NCBI GenBank assembly: GCA_017536545.1
Contig: JAFXHF010000003.1
Location: 1 to 53,314, forward strand
DNA from: a bacterium
Lineage (GTDB): Bacteria; Cyanobacteriota; Vampirovibrionia; Gastranaerophilales; Gastranaerophilaceae
Direction: 5' to 3'
DNA length: 53,314 nucleotides
Shown: piece after piece, positions 17,886 to 26,650 of the stretch
How the letters are laid out: the number at the start of each line of letters is the position of its first letter
How positions within the stretch are numbered: the stretch's first letter is position 1
Position numbers and translations under genes: made by a program
Notes under the pieces: model-generated
Told to the model about the DNA's origin: nothing
Databases searched by the model: none
Seen by the model: only the letters and a program-made list of their open reading frames with translations

Positions 17886-18869
17886 TTATTTTATCTCAAA
17901 ACTAGAAAGTTTTGGGAATTTTTTTTCTAAGAATTTCTGCATAGCTAACCTATCATTATCTGTAGTTTTCAAACAATCATTAAAACAGAATAAGCAAGGC
18001 TTATTTTTATCAACGTATCTAATTTTCGATTCTTTTAGTTCAACTAACACAGAATCAATCGGTTGGCTTATCAAAAATGCACTAAATTTTGCACTAATAT
18101 TATTTACAATCTTAGCACTTCCAATACCTTTTGCTAGTGAATAATATTCATAAATTGAACGTTGAATACTTTCCTTTTCACGGAATTTTTGTAACATTGT
18201 GTTCTCAAATTCTTCACCAAATTCTAAACAACATTTTTCCAAATCCGATTTTCTATATGCGTCAATATTGTGGTGTGGGAAGTATGGAAAAGATTTCCCT
18301 ATAGTATTTTTCACCATCTTATAGGCTTTTGCAATAGTATAACCGTATAATCTTCTGTACAATTTTTTAATTATACGTCTTCTTGAAAATCTAAAAATCG
18401 GAGTTCCATCTTCGTTAAAAAAGAATGTTTTATCAACAAAATTACCAAAAAACATATCATCATTTGCATATAAAAAATGTTCAGATAAATTTGGAATTTT
18501 ATGTAAAACAGTTTCAATAGCCATTGAATTAAATGTTGGCAAAGCCTCAGAAGGTAAAATCTGAGTATGATCAATAATACGAATTTTAGGATTATTCACA
18601 TCTAACCATTCAGGAACCTGTTTATCTGTCACAATAAAAATATTATTTATCCAAGGTGCAAATTTTTCTAACGATCTAAGAGAATACCTTAACTCATCAT
18701 TATCAATAAAACGACATTCTCCAACTGAATCATTATCTAAACTTTTTCCATATTTTTCGAGCTCTTCGTTCTTTTTTTGACGCCAAGTTTCATCTGATGA
18801 ATCACACCACAAATACACGATATCTATGGGATTATCATCTATAGAAAATTTTTTAATCTCTGAAGTCAA
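17886..18869 (-). CDS. Stealth-family capsular polysaccharide phosphotransferase
   Basis: 327 residues. Stealth proteins transfer hexose-1-phosphate units and build phosphodiester-linked capsular polymers; the family also includes the metazoan GNPTAB enzyme. Conserved region 1 is visible as IDIVYLWCDSSDETWRQ (about 17-33). Region 2 spans DNDELRYSLRSLEKFAPWIN, then IFIVTDKQVPEW and YANDDMFFG. Region 3 is around FPYFPHHNIDAYRKSDLE. Translation starts at TTG 18869, since no ATG precedes the conserved domain and a stop lies just upstream. It sits between the rml genes and the exporter, so it probably helps assemble the same surface polymer. Cytosolic or membrane-peripheral. Confidence 0.88.
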   Translation of the reverse strand: MTSEIKKFSIDDNPIDIVYLWCDSSDETWRQKKNEELEKYGKSLDNDSVGECRFIDNDELRYSLRSLEKFAPWINNIFIVTDKQVPEWLDVNNPKIRIIDHTQILPSEALPTFNSMAIETVLHKIPNLSEHFLYANDDMFFGNFVDKTFFFNEDGTPIFRFSRRRIIKKLYRRLYGYTIAKAYKMVKNTIGKSFPYFPHHNIDAYRKSDLEKCCLEFGEEFENTMLQKFREKESIQRSIYEYYSLAKGIGSAKIVNNISAKFSAFLISQPIDSVLVELKESKIRYVDKNKPCLFCFNDCLKTTDNDRLAMQKFLEKKFPKLSSFEIK

Positions 18870-18964
18870 TCTTATTTCTCTCTAATTTATAATCACGTGA
18901 TAAATCTTGTTTAATTATAATTTATCAAGTACTCAATTCAAGTTAAAAATAAGAAATATTAAGG

Positions 18965-19462
18965 CTACATCACGTAATCAATATAATAAACAGCTTCATC
19001 ATGCACATATTTATTCACCGCTCTTGCATATGCTTGTTGTGCATCTGAAACTTTTTGTAATGCCGAAATTTCTCGGGTTAACTTTGCCATATATGTATAA
19101 AGCGGTAAAACTTTCGGATCATCTAAAACGACTTCTGTTCCATTTATTTTAAACACAGTAAAAGGTAATGCAGAAGTATCATCTGGCACTCTTACATGAT
19201 GTGCTAAAAGCTCGATATGTCGAGGTCTTTCCTTATTTACATAATCAACTTGGCAATAAGAACTAATCTTTTTTAATGCATTTTGAAAATCTGATAAATG
19301 ATTTCCTCTTTTACTATCAGTTAAATCACACTTAATCAAAACATCTAAACAAGCTTTTTCACCCTCTTTTATGTTTCCATTGCTAGTGAGGTATGAACCA
19401 ACTTCATTATATGCTTTTTTGCCAATATATAAATTATTTATCCCGGTAAACGATACTTGCAT
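18965..19462 (-). CDS. Unknown protein with N-terminal SFTG motif
   Basis: 165 residues from the ATG at 19462; the frame is open to a TTG at 19483. It starts MQVSFTGINNLYIGKKAYNE, and the SFTG motif recurs in the protein at 34764-36062. It has no signal peptide or membrane segment and is of mixed alpha/beta composition, with two cysteines. The C-terminal part is helical (SALQKVSDAQQAYARAVNKY). It follows rmlA on the same strand by roughly 30 bases, with no clear ribosome-binding site, so it may be read through from the rml operon. I do not recognise the family. Confidence 0.65.
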   Translation of the reverse strand: MQVSFTGINNLYIGKKAYNEVGSYLTSNGNIKEGEKACLDVLIKCDLTDSKRGNHLSDFQNALKKISSYCQVDYVNKERPRHIELLAHHVRVPDDTSALPFTVFKINGTEVVLDDPKVLPLYTYMAKLTREISALQKVSDAQQAYARAVNKYVHDEAVYYIDYVM

Positions 19463-19494
19463 ATTTGTTTTAAACCGAAACAAAAAAGTTTTTG

Positions 19495-20373
19495 CTATAA
19501 ATGTTTAATAACCTTTTTTACATACGAAAAATATTCATTATTTTTGTAAGGTTTAATATTTTCCAAAACTTTTTCTTTTGAAATAAATCCCATTCTTAAT
19601 GCAATTTCCTCTAAACAAGCAACTTTGATATCCTGATTTTCTTCAATAGTTTGAACAAATTGACTTGCTTGCAACAAAGATTTGTGTGTTCCTGTGTCTA
19701 ACCAAGCAAAACCACGCCCCAAACGTTCAACTTGTAATTTACCTTGTTCAAGATAAATTCTATTCAAATCAGTAATTTCTAACTCACCACGAGCTGAAGG
19801 TTTTAAATTTTTTGCATACTCAACAACTTTATTATCATAAAAATACAAACCAGTGACTGCATAATTAGATTTTGGTTCTTTAGGCTTTTCTTCGATTGAA
19901 ATAGCTTTACCATTTTCATCAAACTCAACAACACCAAATCTTTCAGGATCTTTAACCATATACCCAAATACTGTTGCTTCCCCTTTTTCCTCAGCAGTTT
20001 TAACAGCATTTTTTAACATCGCAGAAAAACATGGACCATAGAAAATATTATCACCTAAAACTAAAGCTACTGAATCCTTTCCAATGAATTCTTCGCCTAA
20101 AATAAATGCTTGAGCCAAACCATCTGGACTAGGCTGTTCAACATATGAGAATTTAACCCCGAATTGAGAACCATCACCTAAAAGTTTTTTAAAATTAGGC
20201 AAATCTTGAGGAGTTGAAATGATAAGTATTTCTTGAATTCCTGCCAACATTAAAACAGAAATCGGATGATAAATCATTGGTTTATCATAAATCGGTAGTA
20301 ATTGTTTTGAAATCCCAATTGTGCTTGGATATAATCTTGTTCCACTACCACCAGCTAAAACTATACCTTTCAT
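19495..20373 (-). CDS. rmlA: Glucose-1-phosphate thymidylyltransferase
   Basis: Makes dTDP-glucose from glucose-1-phosphate and dTTP, the first step to dTDP-rhamnose and to dTDP-3-amino sugars. 292 residues, the normal length. The nucleotide-binding N terminus is [20 protein letters not shown], followed by [25 protein letters not shown] and [20 protein letters not shown] are also family motifs. Its start overlaps the rmlD stop as TAATG. Serves both deoxysugar branches encoded in this cluster. Confidence 0.97.
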   Translation of the reverse strand: MKGIVLAGGSGTRLYPSTIGISKQLLPIYDKPMIYHPISVLMLAGIQEILIISTPQDLPNFKKLLGDGSQFGVKFSYVEQPSPDGLAQAFILGEEFIGKDSVALVLGDNIFYGPCFSAMLKNAVKTAEEKGEATVFGYMVKDPERFGVVEFDENGKAISIEEKPKEPKSNYAVTGLYFYDNKVVEYAKNLKPSARGELEITDLNRIYLEQGKLQVERLGRGFAWLDTGTHKSLLQASQFVQTIEENQDIKVACLEEIALRMGFISKEKVLENIKPYKNNEYFSYVKKVIKHL

Positions 20374-21206
20374 TATTTACCTACTTTCTGTCTTAAGTTA
20401 ATGTACTCTTTTAATGCTTCTTTCCAATCTCTACAAATTCCATCGTTGTCCATAACACTATATGCTGGACGTTTTGCAGGACGTGGAAATTCAGCAGTCG
20501 TACAAGGTTTTAAGTTCACATCTATACCACTTAATTCAAATACAGCCTTCGCAAAACCATACCAAGAAGTAACCCCACTTCCACAAATATGATATGTACC
20601 ATAAGATTTCTTTTCTTGTAAAAGTTTTAGGATTCCGTTAGATAATTCAACTGTCCAAGTTGGACAACCGATTTGATCATCAACAACTTTTAATTCTGGT
20701 TTATCTGCAAGAGAAATCATTGTTTCAACAAAATTCTTACCATAAATTCCATATAACCAACTTGTACGAGTTATATAATGCTTTGGACAATACTTTCTAA
20801 CAGCTTCTTCGCCTTCCCATTTTGTTAAACCATAATTATTTAATGGTGCAGTTTCATCAGTTGGCTTGTAAGGCTCTGTACCATTACCCGCAAAAACATA
20901 ATCTGTTGAGATATAAACCATTGTGCAGTCATTTTTAGCACAGGCTTTGGCAATATTTTCTGTCCCAACAAAATTTATAAGTCTAGCAGTTTCAATATCT
21001 TCTTCAGCCTTATCTACATTTGTATAAGCAGCACAATGAATCACAATATCTGGGTTTTCAGTTGAAATAATTCTTTCAACTTCATCCAATTTTGTTATAT
21101 CCAAAGTATCAATATCAGTTTCAATAACAGTATAATTGGCATTTTTCAGAATCGGGCACAAGTCCTGACCTAACATCCCTTTTGAACCTGTTACAAGAAC
21201 CTTCAC
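20373..21206 (-). CDS. rmlD: dTDP-4-dehydrorhamnose reductase
   Basis: Last step of dTDP-L-rhamnose synthesis, NAD(P)H-dependent reduction at C4. 277 residues. Rossmann motif GSKGMLGQD at the N terminus, [10 protein letters not shown] in the middle, and the catalytic YGLTKWEGE (YxxxK) motif around residues 128-136. Linked to rmlB upstream and rmlA downstream by single-base stop/start overlaps, so translation is probably coupled. Confidence 0.96.
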   Translation of the reverse strand: MKVLVTGSKGMLGQDLCPILKNANYTVIETDIDTLDITKLDEVERIISTENPDIVIHCAAYTNVDKAEEDIETARLINFVGTENIAKACAKNDCTMVYISTDYVFAGNGTEPYKPTDETAPLNNYGLTKWEGEEAVRKYCPKHYITRTSWLYGIYGKNFVETMISLADKPELKVVDDQIGCPTWTVELSNGILKLLQEKKSYGTYHICGSGVTSWYGFAKAVFELSGIDVNLKPCTTAEFPRPAKRPAYSVMDNDGICRDWKEALKEYINLRQKVGK

Positions 21207-22189
21207 TATACAAGACTCGCTTTCTTATCTTCGATTGATTTCATCCAATCTTGGTTGTTCAAATACCAATCAATCGTAATCTTTATACCTTCTTCAAATG
21301 TCAAAGATGGTTTCCAACCAAGTTCAGCTGTAATCTTATCGTTGGAAATTGCATAACGTCTGTCATGACCTAATCTATCTTCAACGAATTTGATTGATGA
21401 TTCATCTTTACCCATAGCATCTAGAATTAAACGAGTAATTTCCATATTAGTTTTTTCGTTATGTCCACCGATATTATAGACTTCACCAATTTTACCTTTG
21501 TGAAGAACCACATCAATAGCTTCACAGTGGTCATAAACATATAACCAATCTCGAACATTCAATCCATCACCATAAACAGGAACTTTTTCACCTTTTAATA
21601 ATTGTGAAATGAAAAATGGAATTAATTTTTCTGGATATTGATATGGACCGTAGTTATTTGAACATCTAGTGTTTAATACTGGTAATTTATAAGTTTCATA
21701 ATAAGCTCTTACTAACAAATCAGCACTTGCTTTTGATGCTGAATATGGACTATTTGGAGCAAGTGGTGTTGTTTCATAAAAGTAACCTGTTTTACCTAAA
21801 GTTCCGTAAACTTCATCAGTTGAAACTTGCAAATATCTATCAACACCAAGTTCTTTTGATGCTTGTAACAAGTTCAATGTACCTTGAACATTTGTTTCAA
21901 CAAAGATTTCTGGGTGCTTAATTGAATTATCAACGTGAGATTCAGCGGCAAAGTTTACAACACAATCAACTTCTGAAATCAAATCTCTAACAAGATTTCT
22001 ATCGCAAATATTTCCATGAATAAATGTATAATTTGGATTGTTTTCAACATCTTTTAAATTTTCCAAATTACCACAATAAGTCAACGCATCTAAATTGATA
22101 ATTTTGTAATCTGGATGTTTATTCAACATATGTCTTACAAAACAACTTCCAATAAAACCAGCTCCGCCAGTAACTAAAACCTTAGTCAT
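21206..22189 (-). CDS. rmlB: dTDP-glucose 4,6-dehydratase
   Basis: Converts dTDP-glucose to dTDP-4-keto-6-deoxyglucose, the branch point between rhamnose and the FdtA/B/C-type amino sugars. 327 residues, short-chain dehydrogenase fold. NAD-binding GGAGFIGSCF at the N terminus, STDEVYG with the catalytic Asp-Glu pair, and PYSASKASADLLVRAY with the YxxxK pair. RCSNNYGPYQYPEKLIPFFI is also typical of the family. Start overlaps the rmlC stop as TAATG. Confidence 0.97.
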   Translation of the reverse strand: MTKVLVTGGAGFIGSCFVRHMLNKHPDYKIINLDALTYCGNLENLKDVENNPNYTFIHGNICDRNLVRDLISEVDCVVNFAAESHVDNSIKHPEIFVETNVQGTLNLLQASKELGVDRYLQVSTDEVYGTLGKTGYFYETTPLAPNSPYSASKASADLLVRAYYETYKLPVLNTRCSNNYGPYQYPEKLIPFFISQLLKGEKVPVYGDGLNVRDWLYVYDHCEAIDVVLHKGKIGEVYNIGGHNEKTNMEITRLILDAMGKDESSIKFVEDRLGHDRRYAISNDKITAELGWKPSLTFEEGIKITIDWYLNNQDWMKSIEDKKASLV

Positions 22190-22746
22190 TAATATAATTC
22201 CTCTTTGTTTATTTCACTTAATTCTGATTGATATTTATCTTTATCTGACAAAATTGGTTCAAAATCAATTCCCCAATCGATATTAATTTCTTTGTCATTC
22301 CAAAAAATACCACTATCGGCTTGAGGTGCATATTCTCCACTTGTCTTATACAAGATTTCAACATCATCCGTCAATGCAACAAATCCATGTGCAAAACCCT
22401 CTGGAATGAATACCATGTTCCTATTTTCTTCAGATAATTCAACTTTTACATACTGCCCAAAAGTTTTTGAATTTTTGCGAATATCTACCGCAACATCATA
22501 AATTCTACCTTTTACACAACGAACTAATTTTGCTTGTCCATATGGTTTTGCTTGATAGTGTAAACCCCTTAAAACACCTTTTGTCGATTTCGAATGATTA
22601 TCTTGAGTAAACGCTACATCAATACCATTAGCGACAAAATCGGATTTTTTATAAGTTTCCATAAAAAATCCACGGTTATCACCAAAAACTTTTGGCTTAA
22701 CTAAAATTACATCCTCTATATTTTGTTTTTCAAATTCAAACGGCAT
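22189..22746 (-). CDS. rmlC: dTDP-4-dehydrorhamnose 3,5-epimerase
   Basis: Cupin-fold epimerase that acts between RmlB and RmlD. 185 residues, the usual size. FGDNRGFFMETY, QDNHSKSTKGVLRGLHYQ with the catalytic histidine, and FIPEGFAHGFVAL are all family motifs. First of four consecutive rml genes in the order rmlC-rmlB-rmlD-rmlA, and about 30 bases after the upstream glycosyltransferase. Confidence 0.96.
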   Translation of the reverse strand: MPFEFEKQNIEDVILVKPKVFGDNRGFFMETYKKSDFVANGIDVAFTQDNHSKSTKGVLRGLHYQAKPYGQAKLVRCVKGRIYDVAVDIRKNSKTFGQYVKVELSEENRNMVFIPEGFAHGFVALTDDVEILYKTSGEYAPQADSGIFWNDKEINIDWGIDFEPILSDKDKYQSELSEINKEELY

Positions 22747-22778
22747 CTCTATTCCTTTACTCCATCATACCAAAAAAC

Positions 22779-23744
22779 CTAAGATTTTTCCCAATTAAAT
22801 ATGGGGATATTAAAAATTTTTAAAACCCTCCACCGTTGTTCGAATTTCTCATAACGACACAGCTCAAAGAAATAAGACATTCCCACCTTTTTATAACAAT
22901 ATCCAAATCTTAAATAATCTTTAAAAGACTGCTGACAATTATCTAATACCACCTCTTTAAAAATATCTTTTTCATATGCTCTTGTTTTTTGAAAATATTC
23001 ACGAATTTTTTCTACATTTTTAATTGTATTTGCATCATGCCAGCGATAAGAAAACAGAACTTCATCAAGATATTTCATTCTTGCATATTTTGAAATTTGC
23101 AACATTAACCACCAATCTTCAAGAGGAGCTCTATGCGTAAATTTACCAACTTTTTCAAAAATTGATTTTCTAATTAAATACCCATTTGGAACATAGTTTT
23201 CGTGTAATAAATTTCCATATTTCCCAAATTCATCTGAACTAAAATCGACATCTTTACGTCTTGTTTTTAAAAAATGAGCAAAAGTTAAATACCTTGCCTC
23301 TTTTTTATTATAAACAAGATTTCGCTTTCTATCCCAATAAGCCTTCTTCCCCTCAGAATCAATAATTTCATTATCACCAACACAAAGAGCATAATCTTTA
23401 TTTTGCACTAAAAATTCAACCTCTTTTTCAATAGCATTAGGTTTCGCCAAATCATCAGAAGCGATTAAATAAATATACTCTCCATTTGTCAAAGATAAAA
23501 GTTTATTTAATGTTTTACAAATTCCTTCGTTTTCTTTAGTTTCAAACACAACACGAACAAAACGTTTTTCACATTCATTCTGAAGTTCTTGGATTTTTTG
23601 CCAAGTAGAATCTTTTGAACCATCATCAATAACAATCAATTCTATATTTTGATAACTCTGTTCAATTATTGATTTTATAGTATCTTGCACATAATTTTCG
23701 TGATTATATGCAGGAATTATTACCGAAACTAAAGAATTATTCAT
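22779..23744 (-). CDS. Family 2 glycosyltransferase
   Basis: GT-A fold transferase, 321 residues from the ATG at 23744, where TAATG overlaps the stop of the upstream gene; an ATG at 23759 would add five residues. LVSVIIPAYNHENYVQDTIK starts the nucleotide-sugar domain, with ELIVIDDGSKDST and the IASDDLA (DxD-like) metal site around residues 90-100. The later region APLEDWWLMLQISKYA fits the acceptor side of the domain. No membrane segment. Probably adds one sugar of the repeat unit; sugar and linkage are unknown. Confidence 0.9.
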   Translation of the reverse strand: MNNSLVSVIIPAYNHENYVQDTIKSIIEQSYQNIELIVIDDGSKDSTWQKIQELQNECEKRFVRVVFETKENEGICKTLNKLLSLTNGEYIYLIASDDLAKPNAIEKEVEFLVQNKDYALCVGDNEIIDSEGKKAYWDRKRNLVYNKKEARYLTFAHFLKTRRKDVDFSSDEFGKYGNLLHENYVPNGYLIRKSIFEKVGKFTHRAPLEDWWLMLQISKYARMKYLDEVLFSYRWHDANTIKNVEKIREYFQKTRAYEKDIFKEVVLDNCQQSFKDYLRFGYCYKKVGMSYFFELCRYEKFEQRWRVLKIFNIPIFNWEKS

Positions 23745-24436
23745 TATTTTCTTTTCCATTTTATCTCAATTTTATGATTAAATAAACTAAAAGACATCTT
23801 CGTTCTTTTCCTTTTTTTGTTTAAATTTATACTATCTAAAAATGCCCATTCAAAATTAGTTTTAGTATAATCATACAAGTTAAAATCTCTTAGATAATAA
23901 ATATAATGAATATTACCCATAATTTCTTCTTTGTCCTCATTTTGTTTAAACAACATAACTCTGAATTCAAAATTTTTCTCGGGATATAAATTTTTTAAAA
24001 CCTTCTCAAGTCTTAAAAAATAATCTTTTTCTATATTCAAAATACTAGAAAATAAAAATAAAATATTTTCACTTTCTTCAATTTGAGAAATTAATCTTTT
24101 AACTCTACGTTTAAATTTTTTATAGAAAATATCATATTCTTGATTTAAGTCCGTACTTGAGAAGTGATTAGGGAAAAAGTACTCAGAATAAGAATCTTTA
24201 AAAATTATCGAATGAGCTTTATTACTTTCAACTTGAACTAAATTTTCTTTTAGACAGAAATCTTTGAATCCGTTTTGGAATCCATCACACAGACGCTCCA
24301 ATGCTTTAGTAGTCTGAATAAAACACCAATCGAATGGCAGAGCAAAGTTCCTCATATTACGATACCGTAAATTATGAGCAGCCGCACAATTCCCTCCCAA
24401 AGAACAAATCAGATCACACTTCTTTTTAGTATCCAT
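23744..24436 (-). CDS. DUF1796 family putative cysteine peptidase-like protein
   Basis: 230 residues. The N terminus [20 protein letters not shown] then [11 protein letters not shown] is the signature of DUF1796 proteins, which have been proposed to be papain-like cysteine peptidases. The cysteine in [10 protein letters not shown] is the candidate nucleophile and the following His is conserved. The C-terminal half is Lys/Phe-rich. The start overlaps the upstream aminotransferase by 11 bases and the end overlaps the downstream glycosyltransferase, so it is embedded in the operon. Its role in polysaccharide synthesis is unknown; in such clusters it may modify a surface polymer or protein instead of cutting peptides. 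Confidence 0.8.
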   Translation of the reverse strand: MDTKKKCDLICSLGGNCAAAHNLRYRNMRNFALPFDWCFIQTTKALERLCDGFQNGFKDFCLKENLVQVESNKAHSIIFKDSYSEYFFPNHFSSTDLNQEYDIFYKKFKRRVKRLISQIEESENILFLFSSILNIEKDYFLRLEKVLKNLYPEKNFEFRVMLFKQNEDKEEIMGNIHYIYYLRDFNLYDYTKTNFEWAFLDSINLNKKRKRTKMSFSLFNHKIEIKWKRK

Positions 24437-25523
24437 TCACAACCTCCACAACTTTTTTTACTTCATCATCTGTCATAACAGGAGAAATCGGTAATGACAT
24501 AACTTCTGCATGAATCTTTTCTGTCACAGGAAGTGAAAGGTGAGCATATTCACTATAACAACCTTGTTTATGTGGAGCTGTAGGATAGTGAATGTTTGTT
24601 TGGATATCATTTGCTTCTAGATGTTTTTGCAACGCATCCCTATCATCACATCTCACAACAAAAACATGCCATACATGAGCGTCTTCTGAATAAGTTTGTG
24701 GCAACGTAATTTTTGGATTTTTAATATTTTCTCTATAATATTTTGCAATTTCACGACGACGAGCATTATCTTTATCAAGATACGGTAATTTTACATCCAA
24801 AATCGCAGCCTGAATTTCGTCCAATCTTGAATTTGTACCTTTATAGATGTGATGATATTTGTAATCAGAACCATAATTTGCAATTGCTCTAATTTTTGTT
24901 GCTAATTCATCATCATTTGTTGTGACTGCACCACCATCACCCATACATCCAAGATTTTTACCTGGGTAGAATGAAAATCCTGAAGCATCACCTAAATTAC
25001 CAACTCGTTTGAATTCTCCATCCACATTTACCCCTGCACCGTGAGCTTGAGCTGAATCTTCGATAACTTTTAAATCATATTTTTTAGCTAATGCCCAGAT
25101 TTTTTCCATCTGAACAGCTTGACCATACAAATGAACAACCATGATTGCTTTTGTATTAGGTGTAATTTTTTCTTCAATTAAATCTGGATTAATGTTGTAT
25201 GTGTTTATGTCTGGCTCGACTAAAACAGGGGTACAACCATTTTCAGAAATTGCTAAAATTGAAGCGATATAAGTATTTGCAGGGACAATAATTTCATCAC
25301 CAGCACCAAAACCATAAGCTTTAATGATAAGGTTAAGTGCATCTAAACCATTTGCAACACCAATACAGTGTTTTACACCACAATACGCAGCAAAATTTCT
25401 CTCAAATTCTTTATCTTGATTACCTAATAAATACCAACCAGAATCAATAACTTGTTTAATTCTAGCATCAATTTCTTCTCTAAAACGTTCGTTAATTTTA
25501 TGTAAGTCCAAAAATTTAATCAT
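24426..25523 (-). CDS. dTDP-3-oxo-3,6-dideoxyhexose aminotransferase (FdtB/QdtB-like DegT family)
   Basis: PLP enzyme, 365 residues. DegT/DnrJ/EryC1/StrS fold: [20 protein letters not shown] near the N terminus, [10 protein letters not shown] with D156, and the PLP lysine K189 in [16 protein letters not shown]. The N-terminal sequence ([29 protein letters not shown]) resembles FdtB and QdtB, which transaminate dTDP-3-keto-6-deoxyhexose. An FdtA/QdtA-like isomerase and an FdtC-like acetyltransferase are encoded upstream in the same cluster, which supports that assignment. The exact stereochemistry (Fuc3N or Qui3N) cannot be read. Confidence 0.87.
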   Translation of the reverse strand: MIKFLDLHKINERFREEIDARIKQVIDSGWYLLGNQDKEFERNFAAYCGVKHCIGVANGLDALNLIIKAYGFGAGDEIIVPANTYIASILAISENGCTPVLVEPDINTYNINPDLIEEKITPNTKAIMVVHLYGQAVQMEKIWALAKKYDLKVIEDSAQAHGAGVNVDGEFKRVGNLGDASGFSFYPGKNLGCMGDGGAVTTNDDELATKIRAIANYGSDYKYHHIYKGTNSRLDEIQAAILDVKLPYLDKDNARRREIAKYYRENIKNPKITLPQTYSEDAHVWHVFVVRCDDRDALQKHLEANDIQTNIHYPTAPHKQGCYSEYAHLSLPVTEKIHAEVMSLPISPVMTDDEVKKVVEVVNGY

Positions 25524-25536
25524 TGTATTATTCCTT

Positions 25537-26598
25537 TTATTTAAAAACCCTCGTAAAATATTTTAATCCAACGTCAATCATCATATACAAAATAATTGAT
25601 AACAATAATGTTATAACAAAATAAAGCATAAATGGATATTCATCTAATAAGTAGTTTTTAACAACTATTCTTGTCAAAATTTGTGCAACACCTTGCCATA
25701 TAAAAAACGGGAAAGTCAGTGCAGAAAACAATTTAATTAGCTTGTTTTGAGCAATAATATCTATAAATTTGTTCTTTATACTCGCTAAAGAATAAATTAA
25801 ACCTGAAAATATTGGAATAGTTAAAACACAATATAAAGGATAATTCTGTGCAAATTTAATATGATTTATAAAATTAGATTTATATAAAACTGGAACTAAA
25901 CCAAACAATAAAACAAATCCTATAATTGAAATTATCGAAGCTTTTATCGAATCTAAACGTGGTTTTGTGCAAAATAATTTCCCAACAATCATCCCTATAA
26001 CAAATTCTAATAACCTATAAATTGGATGAATATATAAAGCAACCCATTTTATTTTTAAATCAATAATCAAACAATTAAAATAAATCATCGTAAAATATAA
26101 CAAAATTATTACTAAAATCTCTTTTCTAATCTGTTTAATTAAATCTATTAAAAATGGGAACAACAAATAACAAACCATCAAACAAGAAATAAACCAAGTT
26201 CCACCATTACCCATTTTATTAAATAAACTAGGGAAAAACCCCTGTAAACAAAAAACCTCAATAGGAACTGCCCACCAAACAACACCCGCCATAATACTTA
26301 TAATAATCGTAGATAAAATATAATGCGGATAAATTCTCTTGATTCTTTTTAAATAAAAATCTTTAATTGTTTGAATAGAAAGATTTTGTAATTTATCAGA
26401 ATAAAGATAATACAAAAGAAATCCAGATAGAATAAAAAATGCATCCATATATAAAGCACCTGTAGCTAAGTTTGGATATAAAAAACTATCTTGCTTTATT
26501 ATCCAAAACTTATGAATAACAGCATGAAATAAAAATACCATTACACAAATTATTATTCTAAATATATCTAATAGTGGAAAATGTTCCTTTGTATTCAT
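25537..26598 (-). CDS. Acyltransferase 3 family membrane protein (OafA-like)
   Basis: 353 residues with about ten hydrophobic segments. The N terminus [20 protein letters not shown] carries the conserved R/H region, and [17 protein letters not shown] is the FFxxSGF motif of the acyltransferase 3 family. These proteins O-acylate (usually O-acetylate) polysaccharides in the inner membrane. It lies between the FdtB-like aminotransferase and a glycosyltransferase. The last segment is hydrophobic with a short basic tail (FTRVFK). Confidence 0.88.
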   Translation of the reverse strand: MNTKEHFPLLDIFRIIICVMVFLFHAVIHKFWIIKQDSFLYPNLATGALYMDAFFILSGFLLYYLYSDKLQNLSIQTIKDFYLKRIKRIYPHYILSTIIISIMAGVVWWAVPIEVFCLQGFFPSLFNKMGNGGTWFISCLMVCYLLFPFLIDLIKQIRKEILVIILLYFTMIYFNCLIIDLKIKWVALYIHPIYRLLEFVIGMIVGKLFCTKPRLDSIKASIISIIGFVLLFGLVPVLYKSNFINHIKFAQNYPLYCVLTIPIFSGLIYSLASIKNKFIDIIAQNKLIKLFSALTFPFFIWQGVAQILTRIVVKNYLLDEYPFMLYFVITLLLSIILYMMIDVGLKYFTRVFK

Positions 26599-26650
26599 TT
26601 GTTCCTTCTCTAAAATACCTATTATACATTATTATAATTCGATCATTATA

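Noticed and set aside
18892..18901. ATCACGTGAT palindrome upstream of the Stealth gene as an operator
   Set aside because: It is a single 10-bp palindrome without an associated convincing promoter; too little to support a site.
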